Positions 1 through 8,651 are shown, counted from the stretch's first letter. The stretch is 64,000 nucleotides of DNA from Actinomycetota bacterium (GCA_016870775.1 VGAK01000004.1:1-64000); one strand, 5' to 3'. Notes: generated by a model not told the origin, from the letters alone. Translations and numbers: made by a program.

Positions 1-1
1 G

Positions 2-1600
2 TGGGTGATCGACCATGTCATCGTGCCGAGGTTCGGGGAGGGCTCGGTGGCCACCGGAACGGTGATCACCGGGTGCCTGATCTTGGTGGTGATCTCCCTC
101 GTGCGCGCTGCCGGTGTCGTGGTGCGCAGGACCTTCGCGGGCAGGACCGAATGGGGAGTGGCAGAAAAAGTGGGGAACGAGGTGGCCGAGTCCTACGCGG
201 CCCAACCCGTGCGCTGGCACCGGGCGCGATCGAGCGGAGATCTGATGGCGAGGGCGAGCGTCGATGTCGAGGCCTCGGTGGTGGTGCTCGCGGTGCTCCC
301 GTACGGATCGTCGGTGCTGCTCCTGCTGGTCGTGAGTGCCGTCGGCCTCTTGTGGACCGATCCCGTTCTCGGCGCCGCCGCGACCGTGGTGCTCCCGCTG
401 CTCCTCGTGGCGAACGTGGTGTACCAACGATCGGTCGACAAGCACTTCGACGCGGCACAGAGGGAGATGGGGAGGCTCTCCCGGGCGGTGCTCGAGAGCT
501 TCGAGGGGGTGACGGTCGTGAAAGTGTTCGGGGCCGAGATCCGCGAGACCGAGCGCCTCTCGGTGATCACCGCGAGCTTGCGCGATGCCCGCATCAGGGT
601 GGCGCGAGTGCGCGCCACGTTCGAGATGCTGCTGGAGGCGGTCCCGAGCCTCGCGAATCTCGCGATGCTCGTGATCGGGGCGTGGCGCGTCAGCTCCGGT
701 GACGTCACCGTCGGAGAGCTGGTGTCGGTGATGTACCTGTTCACCCTGCTGGTGCTGCCTCTGAGGTTCGTCGGGTACGTGTTCTCGGAGATCCCCCATT
801 CGTCGGCGGGCTGGACACGGGTGCGCGAGGTTGCCGACGAGCCGCAGGTCCCAGATCCGCGGGCACTCATCGGCGAGGCCCCCGTGGGTGAGGCCGTCGT
901 GGTCCGCGGACTCTGCGTGTCGCGGGCCGGGGCGCCAGTTCTGACCGGGGTCGATCTTTCCGTCCGATCGGGAACCCGGCTGGCGATCGTGGGCCCGACC
1001 GGGTCGGGCAAGTCGACCCTGCTCGGGGCGATCATGGGCATCGTGCCGGTGGATGCTGGGTCGATCCAGGTTGCTCGCGGTGGAAGCGCGGTCGTGTTCC
1101 AGGAGGCGTTCGTCTTCTCGGGCTCCGTGCGGTTCAACATCTGTCTCGGCAGGGACGTGGGTGCCGATGTCCTCGCCGAGGCCATCCGCGTCGCCGATGC
1201 CGGATTCCTGATGGGTCTGGAGCATGGCCTCGAGACCACACTCGGCGAACGCGGGGTGAGTTTGAGCGGCGGTCAGCGCCAGAGGCTCGCGCTCGTGCGG
1301 GCGCTGGTTCGTCGTGCACCCGTGCTCCTTCTCGACGACACGACCTCGGCGCTCGATCCGGCGACCGAGATGCGGGTCCTGGGAAATCTCGCCGACTCCT
1401 CGCTCGTGGACACGGTCGTCGCGGTTGCGGCGCGCCCCTCGACCATCGCAACGGCCGATGTGGTGGTGCACCTGGGCGCGGACGGTCGCGCGACCACCGG
1501 GACGCACACGTCGTTGCTGGAGACGAGCGTGGAGTACCGGGGGCTCATCGCGGCCTTCGACGACGACCGCAGATCCTCGGCAGAGGGAGACCGTCAGTGA
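2..1600 (+). CDS. ABC exporter subunit A (TMD-NBD half-transporter), 5' partial, degenerate ATP site
   Basis: Half-transporter of the type IV ABC exporter family with a membrane domain followed by an ATPase. The frame is open to the window edge and about 50-60 N-terminal residues of a usual 580-600 are missing. A membrane region fills visible residues 1-260. Walker A (GPTGSGKST) is near residue 331, the Q-loop follows (VVFQEAF), and the signature is a canonical LSGGQ near 420. Walker B reads LLLDDTTSALD, so the catalytic Glu is Asp. The switch region reads AARPSTI where AHRLSTI is usual, so the His is lost. This marks the degenerate partner of a heterodimer. It overlaps the next gene by GTGA. 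The substrate cannot be told. Confidence 0.93.
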   Translation, partial: WVIDHVIVPRFGEGSVATGTVITGCLILVVISLVRAAGVVVRRTFAGRTEWGVAEKVGNEVAESYAAQPVRWHRARSSGDLMARASVDVEASVVVLAVLPYGSSVLLLLVVSAVGLLWTDPVLGAAATVVLPLLLVANVVYQRSVDKHFDAAQREMGRLSRAVLESFEGVTVVKVFGAEIRETERLSVITASLRDARIRVARVRATFEMLLEAVPSLANLAMLVIGAWRVSSGDVTVGELVSVMYLFTLLVLPLRFVGYVFSEIPHSSAGWTRVREVADEPQVPDPRALIGEAPVGEAVVVRGLCVSRAGAPVLTGVDLSVRSGTRLAIVGPTGSGKSTLLGAIMGIVPVDAGSIQVARGGSAVVFQEAFVFSGSVRFNICLGRDVGADVLAEAIRVADAGFLMGLEHGLETTLGERGVSLSGGQRQRLALVRALVRRAPVLLLDDTTSALDPATEMRVLGNLADSSLVDTVVAVAARPSTIATADVVVHLGADGRATTGTHTSLLETSVEYRGLIAAFDDDRRSSAEGDRQ

Positions 1601-3393
1601 CCGAGCCAGAGAGCAGGCTCGGCACGTTCGGAGTGATTGGACGCAGCGTGGAGGTGGCGCCGGCGCTCCGGTCGGGTTTCCTGCTCACTTTCGGGCTCGC
1701 CGCGCTCGGCGCCGGAGCCCGTGTCGCAGTGCCGATCCTGCTGCAGCAATCCATCGACCGCGGGATCGTCGACGGTGAGGTCAGGCTCGGTTTCATCGGT
1801 GCGCTGGCTGCGATCGGGGCCGTTGGGGTGATCCTCACGAGTCTGTGTCAGAGGATCGCGGTGATCAGGCTCGGGACGAGATCTGAGCAGGCGCTCTACG
1901 GACTGAGGGTGGCCCTCCTCGGGCACATCCACCGCCTGAGCCTGGCCGACCACGCGGAGGAGAAGAGAGGTGCGCTCGTGAGCCGGGTCACGAGCGATAT
2001 CGAGAAGTTGCAGCAGTTCTTCAGTTGGGGTGCCCTGGCGTTCCTCCTCGACGGGACGTTGATGTTCGTGGTCGCGATGGTCATGGTCGCCTACGACTGG
2101 ATGCTCGCGGTGACCGTGTTCGCCATCGCCACTCCGCTCGTGTTCCTCCTCGGCTGGGTGCAGCGCAGACTCGTTGTGGCCTACGAAAACACGCGGGAGA
2201 TCAACGCCGAGTTGATGGGCACGGTGAGCGAGATGGTGGCCGGGGCCGAGACGCTCCACACCTACGGTGCCGAAAGGGTGCACGTCGACCAGTTGGCGGC
2301 GGTGTCGAAACGCCGAACTCGTGCCTGGGTCAAGGCCTCGTTGCTCGGCGCCGTGATGTTCCCGATGGGCGAGGTCTTCGCCGTCTTCTGTGTGTGCGGT
2401 GTGATCGGTCTCGGTGTCGCGCGCGGTCCCGCCTCGGGCCTCACTGCTGGGGCACTCGTGGGGTTCGTCTTCCTCACGTACCGATTCCTAGAACCGATCG
2501 CGGAATTCACCGAGGTCCTCGATCAGACCCAATCGGCAGTTGCGAGTCTGCGGCGGGTGGTGAGCGTCCTCGACACACCCATCGGTCCGCCACCCGCGAG
2601 CGATCCGCTGCCCCTCCCGGAGGGCCGTCTGTCGCTCGAGGCGAGAGCGGTGAACTTCTCATATCGAAGTCGGTCCGAGGCCGTGCGCCCCACTCCGGTG
2701 CTCCACGACGTGGACATCGTCGTTCCCGCGGGCACCGTGGTCGCCCTCGTCGGGCACACGGGATCGGGCAAGACCACACTGGGTCGCCTGTTCGCACGGT
2801 TCGCCGACCCCACCGAGGGCCAGATCCTCGTCGGGGGCGTCGACCTGCGTCGGGTGTCGAACGACGAGTTGCGACGACGAGTGATGGTCGTGCCACAGGA
2901 GCCGTTCCTCTTCGACGACACGATCGTTGCCAACATGCGGTTCGCCGGGCCCGAGGCCGACCGTGAGGCATGCATCGACGCCTTCGCGCGGCTCGCCCTG
3001 GGGGAGTGGCTCGGGGCTCTGCCCGACGGTATCGACACGCGGGTGGGCGAGAGAGGAGAGTCGCTCTCTGCGGGTGAGCGCCAACTGGTCGCCCTGGGTA
3101 GGGCAGCCCTGGTGGATCCCGACGTGCTGATTCTCGACGAGGCGACGTCGTCGGTGGACGCACTGACCGAGGTGCGTCTCACGCACGCCCTCGAGCTCCT
3201 CTCCGAGGGCAGGACAACCGTGGCGATCGCGCATCGTCTCTCGACGGCGGCACGCGCGGACAGAGTCGTGCTGCTGGACCACGGGCGCGTGGTGGAAGAC
3301 GGCACCCACACAGATCTTGTCGCCGCCGGGGGAGAGTACGCCAAGATGTTCTCGGCGTGGGTCGCAGCCACTTCGACGGGGTCGATGCGATGA
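1597..3393 (+). CDS. ABC exporter subunit B (TMD-NBD half-transporter), catalytically canonical Walker motifs
   Basis: Second half of the exporter pair, 598 aa, a complete TMD-NBD half-transporter in the inner membrane. Walker A (GHTGSGKTT) lies near residue 386, Walker B is LILDEATSSVD with the catalytic Glu near 511-521, and the switch His is present (AIAHRLST). The signature is LSAGE instead of LSGGQ. In a head-to-tail dimer this weak signature would pair with the degenerate Walker B and switch of subunit A. The good signature of subunit A would pair with this subunit's intact Walker motifs, leaving one active ATP site. The GTG start overlaps the upstream TGA, giving translational coupling. 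The cargo (drug, lipid or peptide) is not predictable. Confidence 0.95.
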   Translation: MTEPESRLGTFGVIGRSVEVAPALRSGFLLTFGLAALGAGARVAVPILLQQSIDRGIVDGEVRLGFIGALAAIGAVGVILTSLCQRIAVIRLGTRSEQALYGLRVALLGHIHRLSLADHAEEKRGALVSRVTSDIEKLQQFFSWGALAFLLDGTLMFVVAMVMVAYDWMLAVTVFAIATPLVFLLGWVQRRLVVAYENTREINAELMGTVSEMVAGAETLHTYGAERVHVDQLAAVSKRRTRAWVKASLLGAVMFPMGEVFAVFCVCGVIGLGVARGPASGLTAGALVGFVFLTYRFLEPIAEFTEVLDQTQSAVASLRRVVSVLDTPIGPPPASDPLPLPEGRLSLEARAVNFSYRSRSEAVRPTPVLHDVDIVVPAGTVVALVGHTGSGKTTLGRLFARFADPTEGQILVGGVDLRRVSNDELRRRVMVVPQEPFLFDDTIVANMRFAGPEADREACIDAFARLALGEWLGALPDGIDTRVGERGESLSAGERQLVALGRAALVDPDVLILDEATSSVDALTEVRLTHALELLSEGRTTVAIAHRLSTAARADRVVLLDHGRVVEDGTHTDLVAAGGEYAKMFSAWVAATSTGSMR

Positions 3394-4196
3394 TGCGAAG
3401 CATGGATCGCATGGTCGCCGCCGCTGCACGTCGGCAACTGGGGACTCCAACCCGTCGCGGTTCCTCCGCGCTCGCCACGGTGTGTGGCGCCATGTGCGGT
3501 GTCTTGATCGTGGGGTGCGGTCCGGCCCCGGGGTCACTGTGCGATCAGCCAGCCTCGGTGGCCGGATTTGTCACGGCATTCGACCAGGGGTTGGAGAACC
3601 TAGAGGCCGACCAGTTCCTCGGGCTGCGGATCGAGGCCCTCGGGGCATCGTCGACCCTCGATCGCGTCCTGGAGCCTGCAAGTGAGGCGCCTCCCGACGT
3701 CGTCGAGGCTGCCACGGCGCTGCGCGCATTGTTCGTCGAACTCGTGCGCGCCATGGAGGAGGCGAACTGGGATGTCGATGTGGCGCTCGGGTCCTCCGGG
3801 ACGGTGGAGTTGGTGGGATCGATCAGCCGACCCGACACGCTGGTGATGGCCAATCTCGTGGAGTCGTTGATCATCGAGCGCTGTGGACTCCCGCCGATCG
3901 CTCCGATGGATCCGGACACGGTGGATTCGCTCCCCCCGCCGTCGGTCCCCTCACCGACGGCGACCGACCCTCCCACCGACACGATCGACGAACGCAGCGA
4001 GGCGCGAGCGCTCGGTACCACGATCGGCGAGATCTATGGCCTGACACTGGACGACGCCGAGGTTCTGTGCCTGGGTCTCGCACTTGAGGGTGTGTACGAC
4101 GTGACCGGTTCTGCGACGTCACCGGAGAAGTACGAGCGGCAATTCCAGTCCGCATTCGACAGGTGTGAGATCGACTTCACAATCAGCGCTCCGTAG
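3390..4196 (+). CDS. Predicted lipoprotein of unknown function
   Basis: 268 aa. The ATG at 3390 overlaps the TGA of the ABC gene; an ATG at 3393 is equally possible. The N-terminus is basic, followed by a hydrophobic stretch ending in a lipobox (LIVGC) with the lipidation Cys at residue 43. This predicts an exported, membrane-anchored lipoprotein. A Pro/Thr/Ser-rich linker (PPPSVPSPTATDPPT) separates two acidic helical parts near residues 180-200. I recognise no family. Coupling to the exporter suggests shared expression, though nothing in the sequence shows that it is a substrate-binding or accessory protein. Confidence 0.75.
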   Translation: MMRSMDRMVAAAARRQLGTPTRRGSSALATVCGAMCGVLIVGCGPAPGSLCDQPASVAGFVTAFDQGLENLEADQFLGLRIEALGASSTLDRVLEPASEAPPDVVEAATALRALFVELVRAMEEANWDVDVALGSSGTVELVGSISRPDTLVMANLVESLIIERCGLPPIAPMDPDTVDSLPPPSVPSPTATDPPTDTIDERSEARALGTTIGEIYGLTLDDAEVLCLGLALEGVYDVTGSATSPEKYERQFQSAFDRCEIDFTISAP

Positions 4197-4224
4197 GCTT
4201 TGCCACCCGGGGATTTCATTTCCG

Positions 4225-4230
4225 TAGAGT
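4225..4230 (+). promoter_or_regulatory. -10 hexamer TAGAGT, leaderless type
   Basis: Ends 7 bases before the ATG at 4238, so the transcript should begin at or next to the start codon. Confidence 0.55.
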
Positions 4231-4237
4231 TGAGAAG

Positions 4238-4939
4238 ATGGAAATCGTGCTTGTGCGTCACGCGGAGCCCGAATGGGTCAAGGGTGGCTTCAACGTGGAC
4301 GACCCACCCCTCACCGATCGCGGTCACCGCCAGGCCGAGCATCTCGCGGAGCGACTCGCCAGCGAGTCATTCGACGAGATTCTGGTGTCCCCTCTGCTGC
4401 GGACACGCCAGACCGCCGCGCCGATCCTGGCTGCCCTCGGCAGGGGGATCGTGATCGAACCATGGCTCGAGGAAATACGGAATCCGGTGTGGCAGGGAAC
4501 GCCCGCGGAGCGCTCCGAGGCGGCGTGGAGAGCCGAGCGGGAGAAGAACTCCCACGACCGGTGGAGCGGGGTCGACGGTGGCGAGCCGGTCTCGGACTTC
4601 GTGGAACGGATCAATGTCGGGTGCAGCCTGTTTCTCGAGGAGCGGGGCATCGTGCGAGCCGACACCGATCTGCCCGTGTGGCATGAATCAGCGGCGCACG
4701 TCGCCGACTCGAGGGTCCTGCTGGTGGCCCACGCGGGGACCAACAGTGTCTCCATCTGCCACATGCTCGGTCTCTCGCCGACTCCGTGGGAGTGGGAGCG
4801 GTTCGTCATCGGTCACGCCACCGTGAGCCAGGTCTCGACGGTTCCGCTCGGTGACGGTCTCACGTTTTCCCTCACCAGACTCGCCGACAACGAGCATCTC
4901 CCGCGCGATCTCCGAACACTCCACGGTGGTGAGGACTGA
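4238..4939 (+). CDS. Histidine phosphatase superfamily protein (phosphoglycerate mutase-like)
   Basis: 233 aa cytosolic phosphatase-fold protein. The N-terminal LVRHAEPEW carries the RHA(E) motif whose His becomes phosphorylated. The late VAHAGTNS supplies the second catalytic His, and SPLLRTRQTA is the conserved phosphate-binding Arg region. These are hallmarks of the branch-1 histidine phosphatases. The substrate cannot be assigned: relatives act on phosphoglycerate, sugar phosphates, phosphoproteins and cobalamin intermediates. Residues 150-165 contain a family-atypical insertion (LPVWHESAAHVAD). The gene is monocistronic, with its own TAGAGT -10 element and no Shine-Dalgarno sequence. Confidence 0.88.
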   Translation: MEIVLVRHAEPEWVKGGFNVDDPPLTDRGHRQAEHLAERLASESFDEILVSPLLRTRQTAAPILAALGRGIVIEPWLEEIRNPVWQGTPAERSEAAWRAEREKNSHDRWSGVDGGEPVSDFVERINVGCSLFLEERGIVRADTDLPVWHESAAHVADSRVLLVAHAGTNSVSICHMLGLSPTPWEWERFVIGHATVSQVSTVPLGDGLTFSLTRLADNEHLPRDLRTLHGGED

Positions 4940-4994
4940 TCTTGGTCCGTGTCGCCCGATCCCCCATGGGTGAGCGGAGCGGGTGTTCACGAAC

Positions 4995-5000
4995 TATGGT
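4995..5000 (+). promoter_or_regulatory. -10 hexamer TATGGT, leaderless type
   Basis: Ends 6 bases before GTG 5007. This favours that start over the in-frame GTG at 4983, which lies upstream of the hexamer. Confidence 0.55.
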
Positions 5001-5006
5001 CGGTGG

Positions 5007-6092
5007 GTGCCCGAAACTCCCGATCCCGAACTACTGAAACTCTTCTCCTTCACGGTGTTCAGCAAACTCGAGGGCGCGGTGACGGCCGGGATGATCCATC
5101 TGGGTGATCAACTGGGCCTCTACGCCGCCATGGCCGGTGCCGATGGGGACACGTCGGGCTCGCTCGCATCGCGCACGGAACTCCACGAGCGATGGGTCCG
5201 GGAGTGGCTGCACAATCAGGTCGCGGCGCGAATCGTCTCCTGCGACGACTTGGGGGCGAATGACCCGGTGTTCCGGCTGACGCCCGAGGCGGTCGCTGTC
5301 CTGGCAACCCCGGGCCACCCGGCATACGGCATGGGCATGTTCCACCGGTTGCCCCAGACGATGGGGGCGTTGACGCGGATGCCCGAGAGTTTCCGCACCG
5401 GGATCGGGCATGATTACGACTCGCACGGCCCCGAGGGCGCAGTGGGTATCGAGCGCAGCTTCGAGCCGTGGAACCAGAACAACATGATTCCGATGGTGAT
5501 CCCCGCATTGGAGGGAATCGGAGCCAAACTTCGGGCGGGTGCGTCGGTGGCCGACATCGGTTGCGGTGCGGGGGGATTGGCACTCCTGATCGGCCGCACC
5601 TACCCGTCGAGCACCGTCACCGGCTACGACATCTCACGCCACGCACTCGAGCGCGCCGCCGAGCGACTCTCCGAGGAGGGACTCGGCAATGTGCGATTCT
5701 GTGATCCGCGGAGCGAGGCGATCCCACAGGACGGATCGCTGGATTTGGTGTGCACGTTCGACTGCATCCATGACATGACGCACCCGACCGAGATGATGCA
5801 TGTCATCCGGCGGTCGTTGGCAGACGACGGCACGTGGCTACTCGTGGACATCAAGGCACGCGACACGCTCGAGGAGAACGTCGGGAAGAATCCGATGGCT
5901 TCTCTCCTGTATGGCATCAGTGTGCTCAGCTGCATGTCCTCGGCAATGTCCTCGCCGGACGGGGAGGGCCTGGGCACGCTCGGTCTGCCCGAGAGTCGCG
6001 CCCGGGCCATGGCTCGCGAGGCTGGGTTCACGCGCTTTCGTCGGCTCGACATCGACCACAGTGTGAACGCCTTCTACGAGATTCGACCCTGA
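5007..6092 (+). CDS. SAM-dependent methyltransferase with N-terminal winged-helix domain
   Basis: 361 aa. An N-terminal helical/winged-helix region of about 100 residues precedes a class I Rossmann methyltransferase. Motif I is ADIGCGAGGLAL near residue 183, and the acidic motif after beta-2 is TGYDIS. The layout matches the Rv2258c-like family (winged helix plus Methyltransf domain), which resembles dimeric small-molecule O- or N-methyltransferases. The substrate is unknown. Start GTG 5007 is chosen because a TATGGT -10 element ends 6 bases upstream; GTG 4983 would add 8 residues. The gene ends at a strong inverted repeat. Confidence 0.85.
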   Translation: MPETPDPELLKLFSFTVFSKLEGAVTAGMIHLGDQLGLYAAMAGADGDTSGSLASRTELHERWVREWLHNQVAARIVSCDDLGANDPVFRLTPEAVAVLATPGHPAYGMGMFHRLPQTMGALTRMPESFRTGIGHDYDSHGPEGAVGIERSFEPWNQNNMIPMVIPALEGIGAKLRAGASVADIGCGAGGLALLIGRTYPSSTVTGYDISRHALERAAERLSEEGLGNVRFCDPRSEAIPQDGSLDLVCTFDCIHDMTHPTEMMHVIRRSLADDGTWLLVDIKARDTLEENVGKNPMASLLYGISVLSCMSSAMSSPDGEGLGTLGLPESRARAMAREAGFTRFRRLDIDHSVNAFYEIRP

Positions 6093-6093
6093 A

Positions 6094-6139
6094 CGGTCGT
6101 CCCCGGTCCTGCTGGATCAGGCGGGACCGGGGACGACCG
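6094..6139. terminator. Bidirectional terminator-like hairpin
   Basis: A perfect 16-bp stem (6094-6109 pairing with 6124-6139; arm cggtcgtccccggtcc) closes a 14-base loop between two convergent genes. No T-tract follows, as is common in high-GC actinobacteria. It could serve both the methyltransferase (+) and the M23 hydrolase (-). Confidence 0.8.
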
Positions 6140-6173
6140 GGATCGGGGGGTGGGACCACTGGGGTCCGGGGCG

Positions 6174-7601
6174 TCACGGGGCCGGGCGCGGAGCCGTCAC
6201 ATTGCACGCGTCGACGGCGGCGACGATCGCAGTCGGGTTGATGGCCTCTCCACCCTGTGGGTGGACCTCGAAGTGAAGATGAGGCGTGTTGGTGTTGCCG
6301 GTCTTGCCGTTGGTACCGAGGACCTGGCCGGCCTTGACCTTGGTGCCCACGCCGATGCCGTCGGCGAGTCGCTGGAGGTGGCCATAGAAGAAGTAGGTGC
6401 CGTCGGCGATCGTGAGGCGGAGACCATTGCCGGTGAGAGCATTCTGGCCGGCGATGTAGGTCTTGGTGATCGTCCCATCGGCGACGGCGTAGATCAAGAG
6501 ACCCTCCGCACCGATGAGATCGACGCCGAGGTGCTTGCGCGTACCCCGCGGCGCGTGCCACGTGTCGCTGTAGCCACAGGGACCTTGCATCGGGAAGACC
6601 TGGATCTCCACCGGCGGGGCTGCGATGAGGTTCAGCGCGCGGGCGGTGCGGAAGTCGAGACGACCCGAGGCGACGAATCCATTCGCGCCCTGGTAGCGGG
6701 TGATCGCAGCGCTCGTGCCCACGCCGAACACCCCGTCGGCACCACCCTTGACCTCGGTGCCAGCGGCAATGAGGGCACGTTGGACGGCGGCCACGCTCTC
6801 ACCACGGTCGCCCCGCTTTGGAAGGGTGTCGAAAGTGAGGGCCGGCGTCGCGGCGGTGGAGACAACGGGCGCAGCGGTGGTGGTGGGCGCGTTGGTCGGC
6901 GCGGGGGCAGCGGTGGTGGTGGGCGCGGCAGTCGGGGCGGGAGCGGTCGTGGCCGGCACCGGAGCGATGAGGCCGAGCGACACGGCGGTCGCCTCGTCGA
7001 GCAGGCCGGTCTCAACCAGACCCTTGATCTTCTGGTATTCCAAGATTGTCGACGTCGTACCGCGACCGAAGAAGCCGTCGATCCCGCCGCGGACGGCGAG
7101 GCCAGTGGCAGCGAGGGTCTTTTGCACGGTCTGCACAGCGGTGCCCGACGCGCCACGGCGGGGAAGGGTCTCGAGCGTGAAGGGGAACGAGGCAGCGGCA
7201 GGCGGAATCGACGATGTCGAAGCGGGGGCGGCGAGCCGGAGGACCTGGGCGGTCGGCATGTCGACCACGCCAGTGACGCGCAGACCCACGACGCGCTGGA
7301 AATTGCGGAGGGTGCGGCGCGTGTTGGCTTCGAAGACGCCGGTGACGCCCCCGCGGAGCGTGAAGCCGTTCGCGATGAGGGCGCGCTGCACAGACTCGAC
7401 GGCCATTCCCGTGTCGCCGAACCCGGGCTGCCCGGGGGCGGTCTTGGCGGACTTCTTCGAATTGGCGGGTGTCGAGGCGCCGTGTGGGGGAGCAGTCGCG
7501 GCCGATGCCGACGCGGCGGGGACCATCACAGCCACGATTGCCGCGGCGATGGTCAGGCTGAGGAGTCGGTACGACCGATCCCGATGTTGAGTTGCACGCA
7601 T
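6174..7601 (-). CDS. Secreted M23 (LytM) peptidase with three peptidoglycan-binding domains
   Basis: 475 aa exported cell-wall hydrolase. Residues 1-35 are a signal peptide with a basic start, a hydrophobic core and an ASASAA cleavage region. Three PG_binding_1 repeats follow (about 58-120, 140-210 and 262-330), joined by Ala/Pro/Thr-rich linkers. The C-terminal M23 domain shows the zinc motif HLGVD (H357, D361) and the HLH motif (H441, H443), so the active site is intact. The family cuts peptide cross-links of peptidoglycan. The ATG is preceded by a GGGAG ribosome site, unlike most genes here. A leader with several inverted repeats lies upstream. Confidence 0.93.
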   Translation of the reverse strand: MRATQHRDRSYRLLSLTIAAAIVAVMVPAASASAATAPPHGASTPANSKKSAKTAPGQPGFGDTGMAVESVQRALIANGFTLRGGVTGVFEANTRRTLRNFQRVVGLRVTGVVDMPTAQVLRLAAPASTSSIPPAAASFPFTLETLPRRGASGTAVQTVQKTLAATGLAVRGGIDGFFGRGTTSTILEYQKIKGLVETGLLDEATAVSLGLIAPVPATTAPAPTAAPTTTAAPAPTNAPTTTAAPVVSTAATPALTFDTLPKRGDRGESVAAVQRALIAAGTEVKGGADGVFGVGTSAAITRYQGANGFVASGRLDFRTARALNLIAAPPVEIQVFPMQGPCGYSDTWHAPRGTRKHLGVDLIGAEGLLIYAVADGTITKTYIAGQNALTGNGLRLTIADGTYFFYGHLQRLADGIGVGTKVKAGQVLGTNGKTGNTNTPHLHFEVHPQGGEAINPTAIVAAVDACNVTAPRPAP

Positions 7602-7653
7602 TCGCTGCTCCCGTGTTGATCCGGGAGAGGGATCGGCAGGGCAGTCCAGAACT

Positions 7654-7667
7654 TGAGAAAATTCTCA
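7654..7667. repeat. Inverted repeat TGAGAA-aa-TTCTCA upstream of the M23 gene
   Basis: Perfect 6-bp arms separated by two bases, 53-66 bases upstream of the M23 start codon. It could be an operator or a leader hairpin; the function is unknown. Confidence 0.5.
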
Positions 7668-7680
7668 CGGAAAATGCTCG

Positions 7681-7720
7681 AATCACCACGCAAAGTGGTT
7701 ACTGTGGTGATTTGACCACC
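7681..7720. promoter_or_regulatory. Cluster of ACCAC/GTGGT half-sites between M23 hydrolase and SDR genes
   Basis: Half-sites are ACCAC (7685), GTGGT (7695), GTGGT (7704) and ACCAC (7715). The outer arms AATCACCAC (7681-7689) and GTGGTGATT (7704-7712) form a perfect 9-bp inverted repeat. The arrangement suggests a dimeric regulator or a leader stem 80-120 bases upstream of the M23 start. Otherwise the 255-base interval 7602-7856 holds only the M23 leader and the SDR ribosome site. Confidence 0.45.
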
Positions 7721-7856
7721 TTTCGTGGGTGAAATCGCACTCCTGGTGCCCGTGTGGGAGCGAAAACGGGTGTGGGACACTCAGGGGTCGGGTCTGCCGA
7801 TATCCGCGTGGCCGTCGTGGTGCCCAGACACCCGACGCGAGAAGTGAGGTTGCTTG

Positions 7857-8651
7857 ATGACTCGATTGACACGGCTGTCGCGCTCGGTCGCCGGAGCACG
7901 AGTCCTCGTGACAGGTGCTGCCAGTGGCATGGGGCGAGCGACAGCCCAACTGTTCGCCGACGAGGGGGCCCGGGTTTTCCTGGCCGACCGCAATGAAGTG
8001 TCGGTCCGGTCGGTGGCCGGCGAGATCGCGGCGGTTCATGGACCCCAGACAGCGGGTTGGAACGGGGCCGACGTGGGCTCGGACGCCGAACGGCGCATCC
8101 TCGTTGCCGCGGCGGCCGAGTGGCTCGGCTCGATCGACATCCTGATCAACAACGCGGGCATCAGTCGGCCGTCAACGGTCGACATGGACGACGAGTCGTT
8201 CACCCTGAACTGGGACGAGACACTCGCGGTCAACGTCTCGGCGCATGTCCACCTTGCGCGCTTGTGCCTGCCGTTGCTCTCGGTGGCGCCGCACGGCGGT
8301 CGGATCGTGAACATCGCTTCCACGGAGGCGATCGTGGCCACCCGTGGCCTGTCCGCCTACACCGCGGCCAAGCACGCCGTCGTTGGTCTCACCAAGAGCC
8401 TCGCGGTCGAATTGGGGCGGCGGAACGTCACAGTGAATGCGGTGTGTCCCGGTCCCATACTCACGGGGATGACCGAAGCCATCGGTGATGACGCGCGGCA
8501 GAAGTACGCGAGGCGCAAGGTGCCCCTGGCGCGGTACGGGGATCCGGAGGAGGTCGCGCACATGACGCTGAACCTGTGTCTTCCCGCCTCGTCGTTCGTG
8601 AACGGGGCTACCGTCGTGGTCGATGGGGGAATGTCGGTGAGCCACACGTGA
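7857..8651 (+). CDS. Short-chain dehydrogenase/reductase (SDR)
   Basis: 264 aa classical SDR. The cofactor motif TGAASGMG is at residues 19-26, the structural NNAG follows, and the catalytic Tyr168/Lys172 pair sits in YTAAK with the Ser in NIAST. The C-terminus (VNGATVVVDGGMS) is typical of the FabG-like branch. NAD(P)-dependent oxidation or reduction of an unknown alcohol or ketone is expected. ATG 7857 is preceded by GTGAGG at 7844-7849, a usable ribosome site; a TTG at 7854 is less likely. The gene overlaps the heme A synthase gene by GTGA, but a functional link is not evident. Confidence 0.9.
   Translation: MTRLTRLSRSVAGARVLVTGAASGMGRATAQLFADEGARVFLADRNEVSVRSVAGEIAAVHGPQTAGWNGADVGSDAERRILVAAAAEWLGSIDILINNAGISRPSTVDMDDESFTLNWDETLAVNVSAHVHLARLCLPLLSVAPHGGRIVNIASTEAIVATRGLSAYTAAKHAVVGLTKSLAVELGRRNVTVNAVCPGPILTGMTEAIGDDARQKYARRKVPLARYGDPEEVAHMTLNLCLPASSFVNGATVVVDGGMSVSHT

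Noticed and set aside
1..702. 233-codon frame at the window start beginning at GTG 1
   Set aside because: Out-of-frame translation of the ABC subunit A gene; Arg-rich nonsense sequence.
4983..6092. Start of the methyltransferase at GTG 4983
   Set aside because: It lies upstream of the TATGGT -10. GTG 5007, 6 bases behind the hexamer, fits the pattern of neighbouring genes.
6150..7619. 489-codon plus-strand frame over the M23 hydrolase gene
   Set aside because: Gly/Arg/Glu low-complexity translation typical of antisense to Ala/Thr/Pro-rich coding sequence. The minus strand has a signal peptide and an intact M23 active site.
7602..7856. A c-di-AMP (ydaO) riboswitch, which often precedes actinobacterial cell-wall hydrolase genes
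   Set aside because: The conserved GGGGAA/GGGUGAA/CCGA blocks were not found on the minus strand. Only simple inverted repeats are visible.
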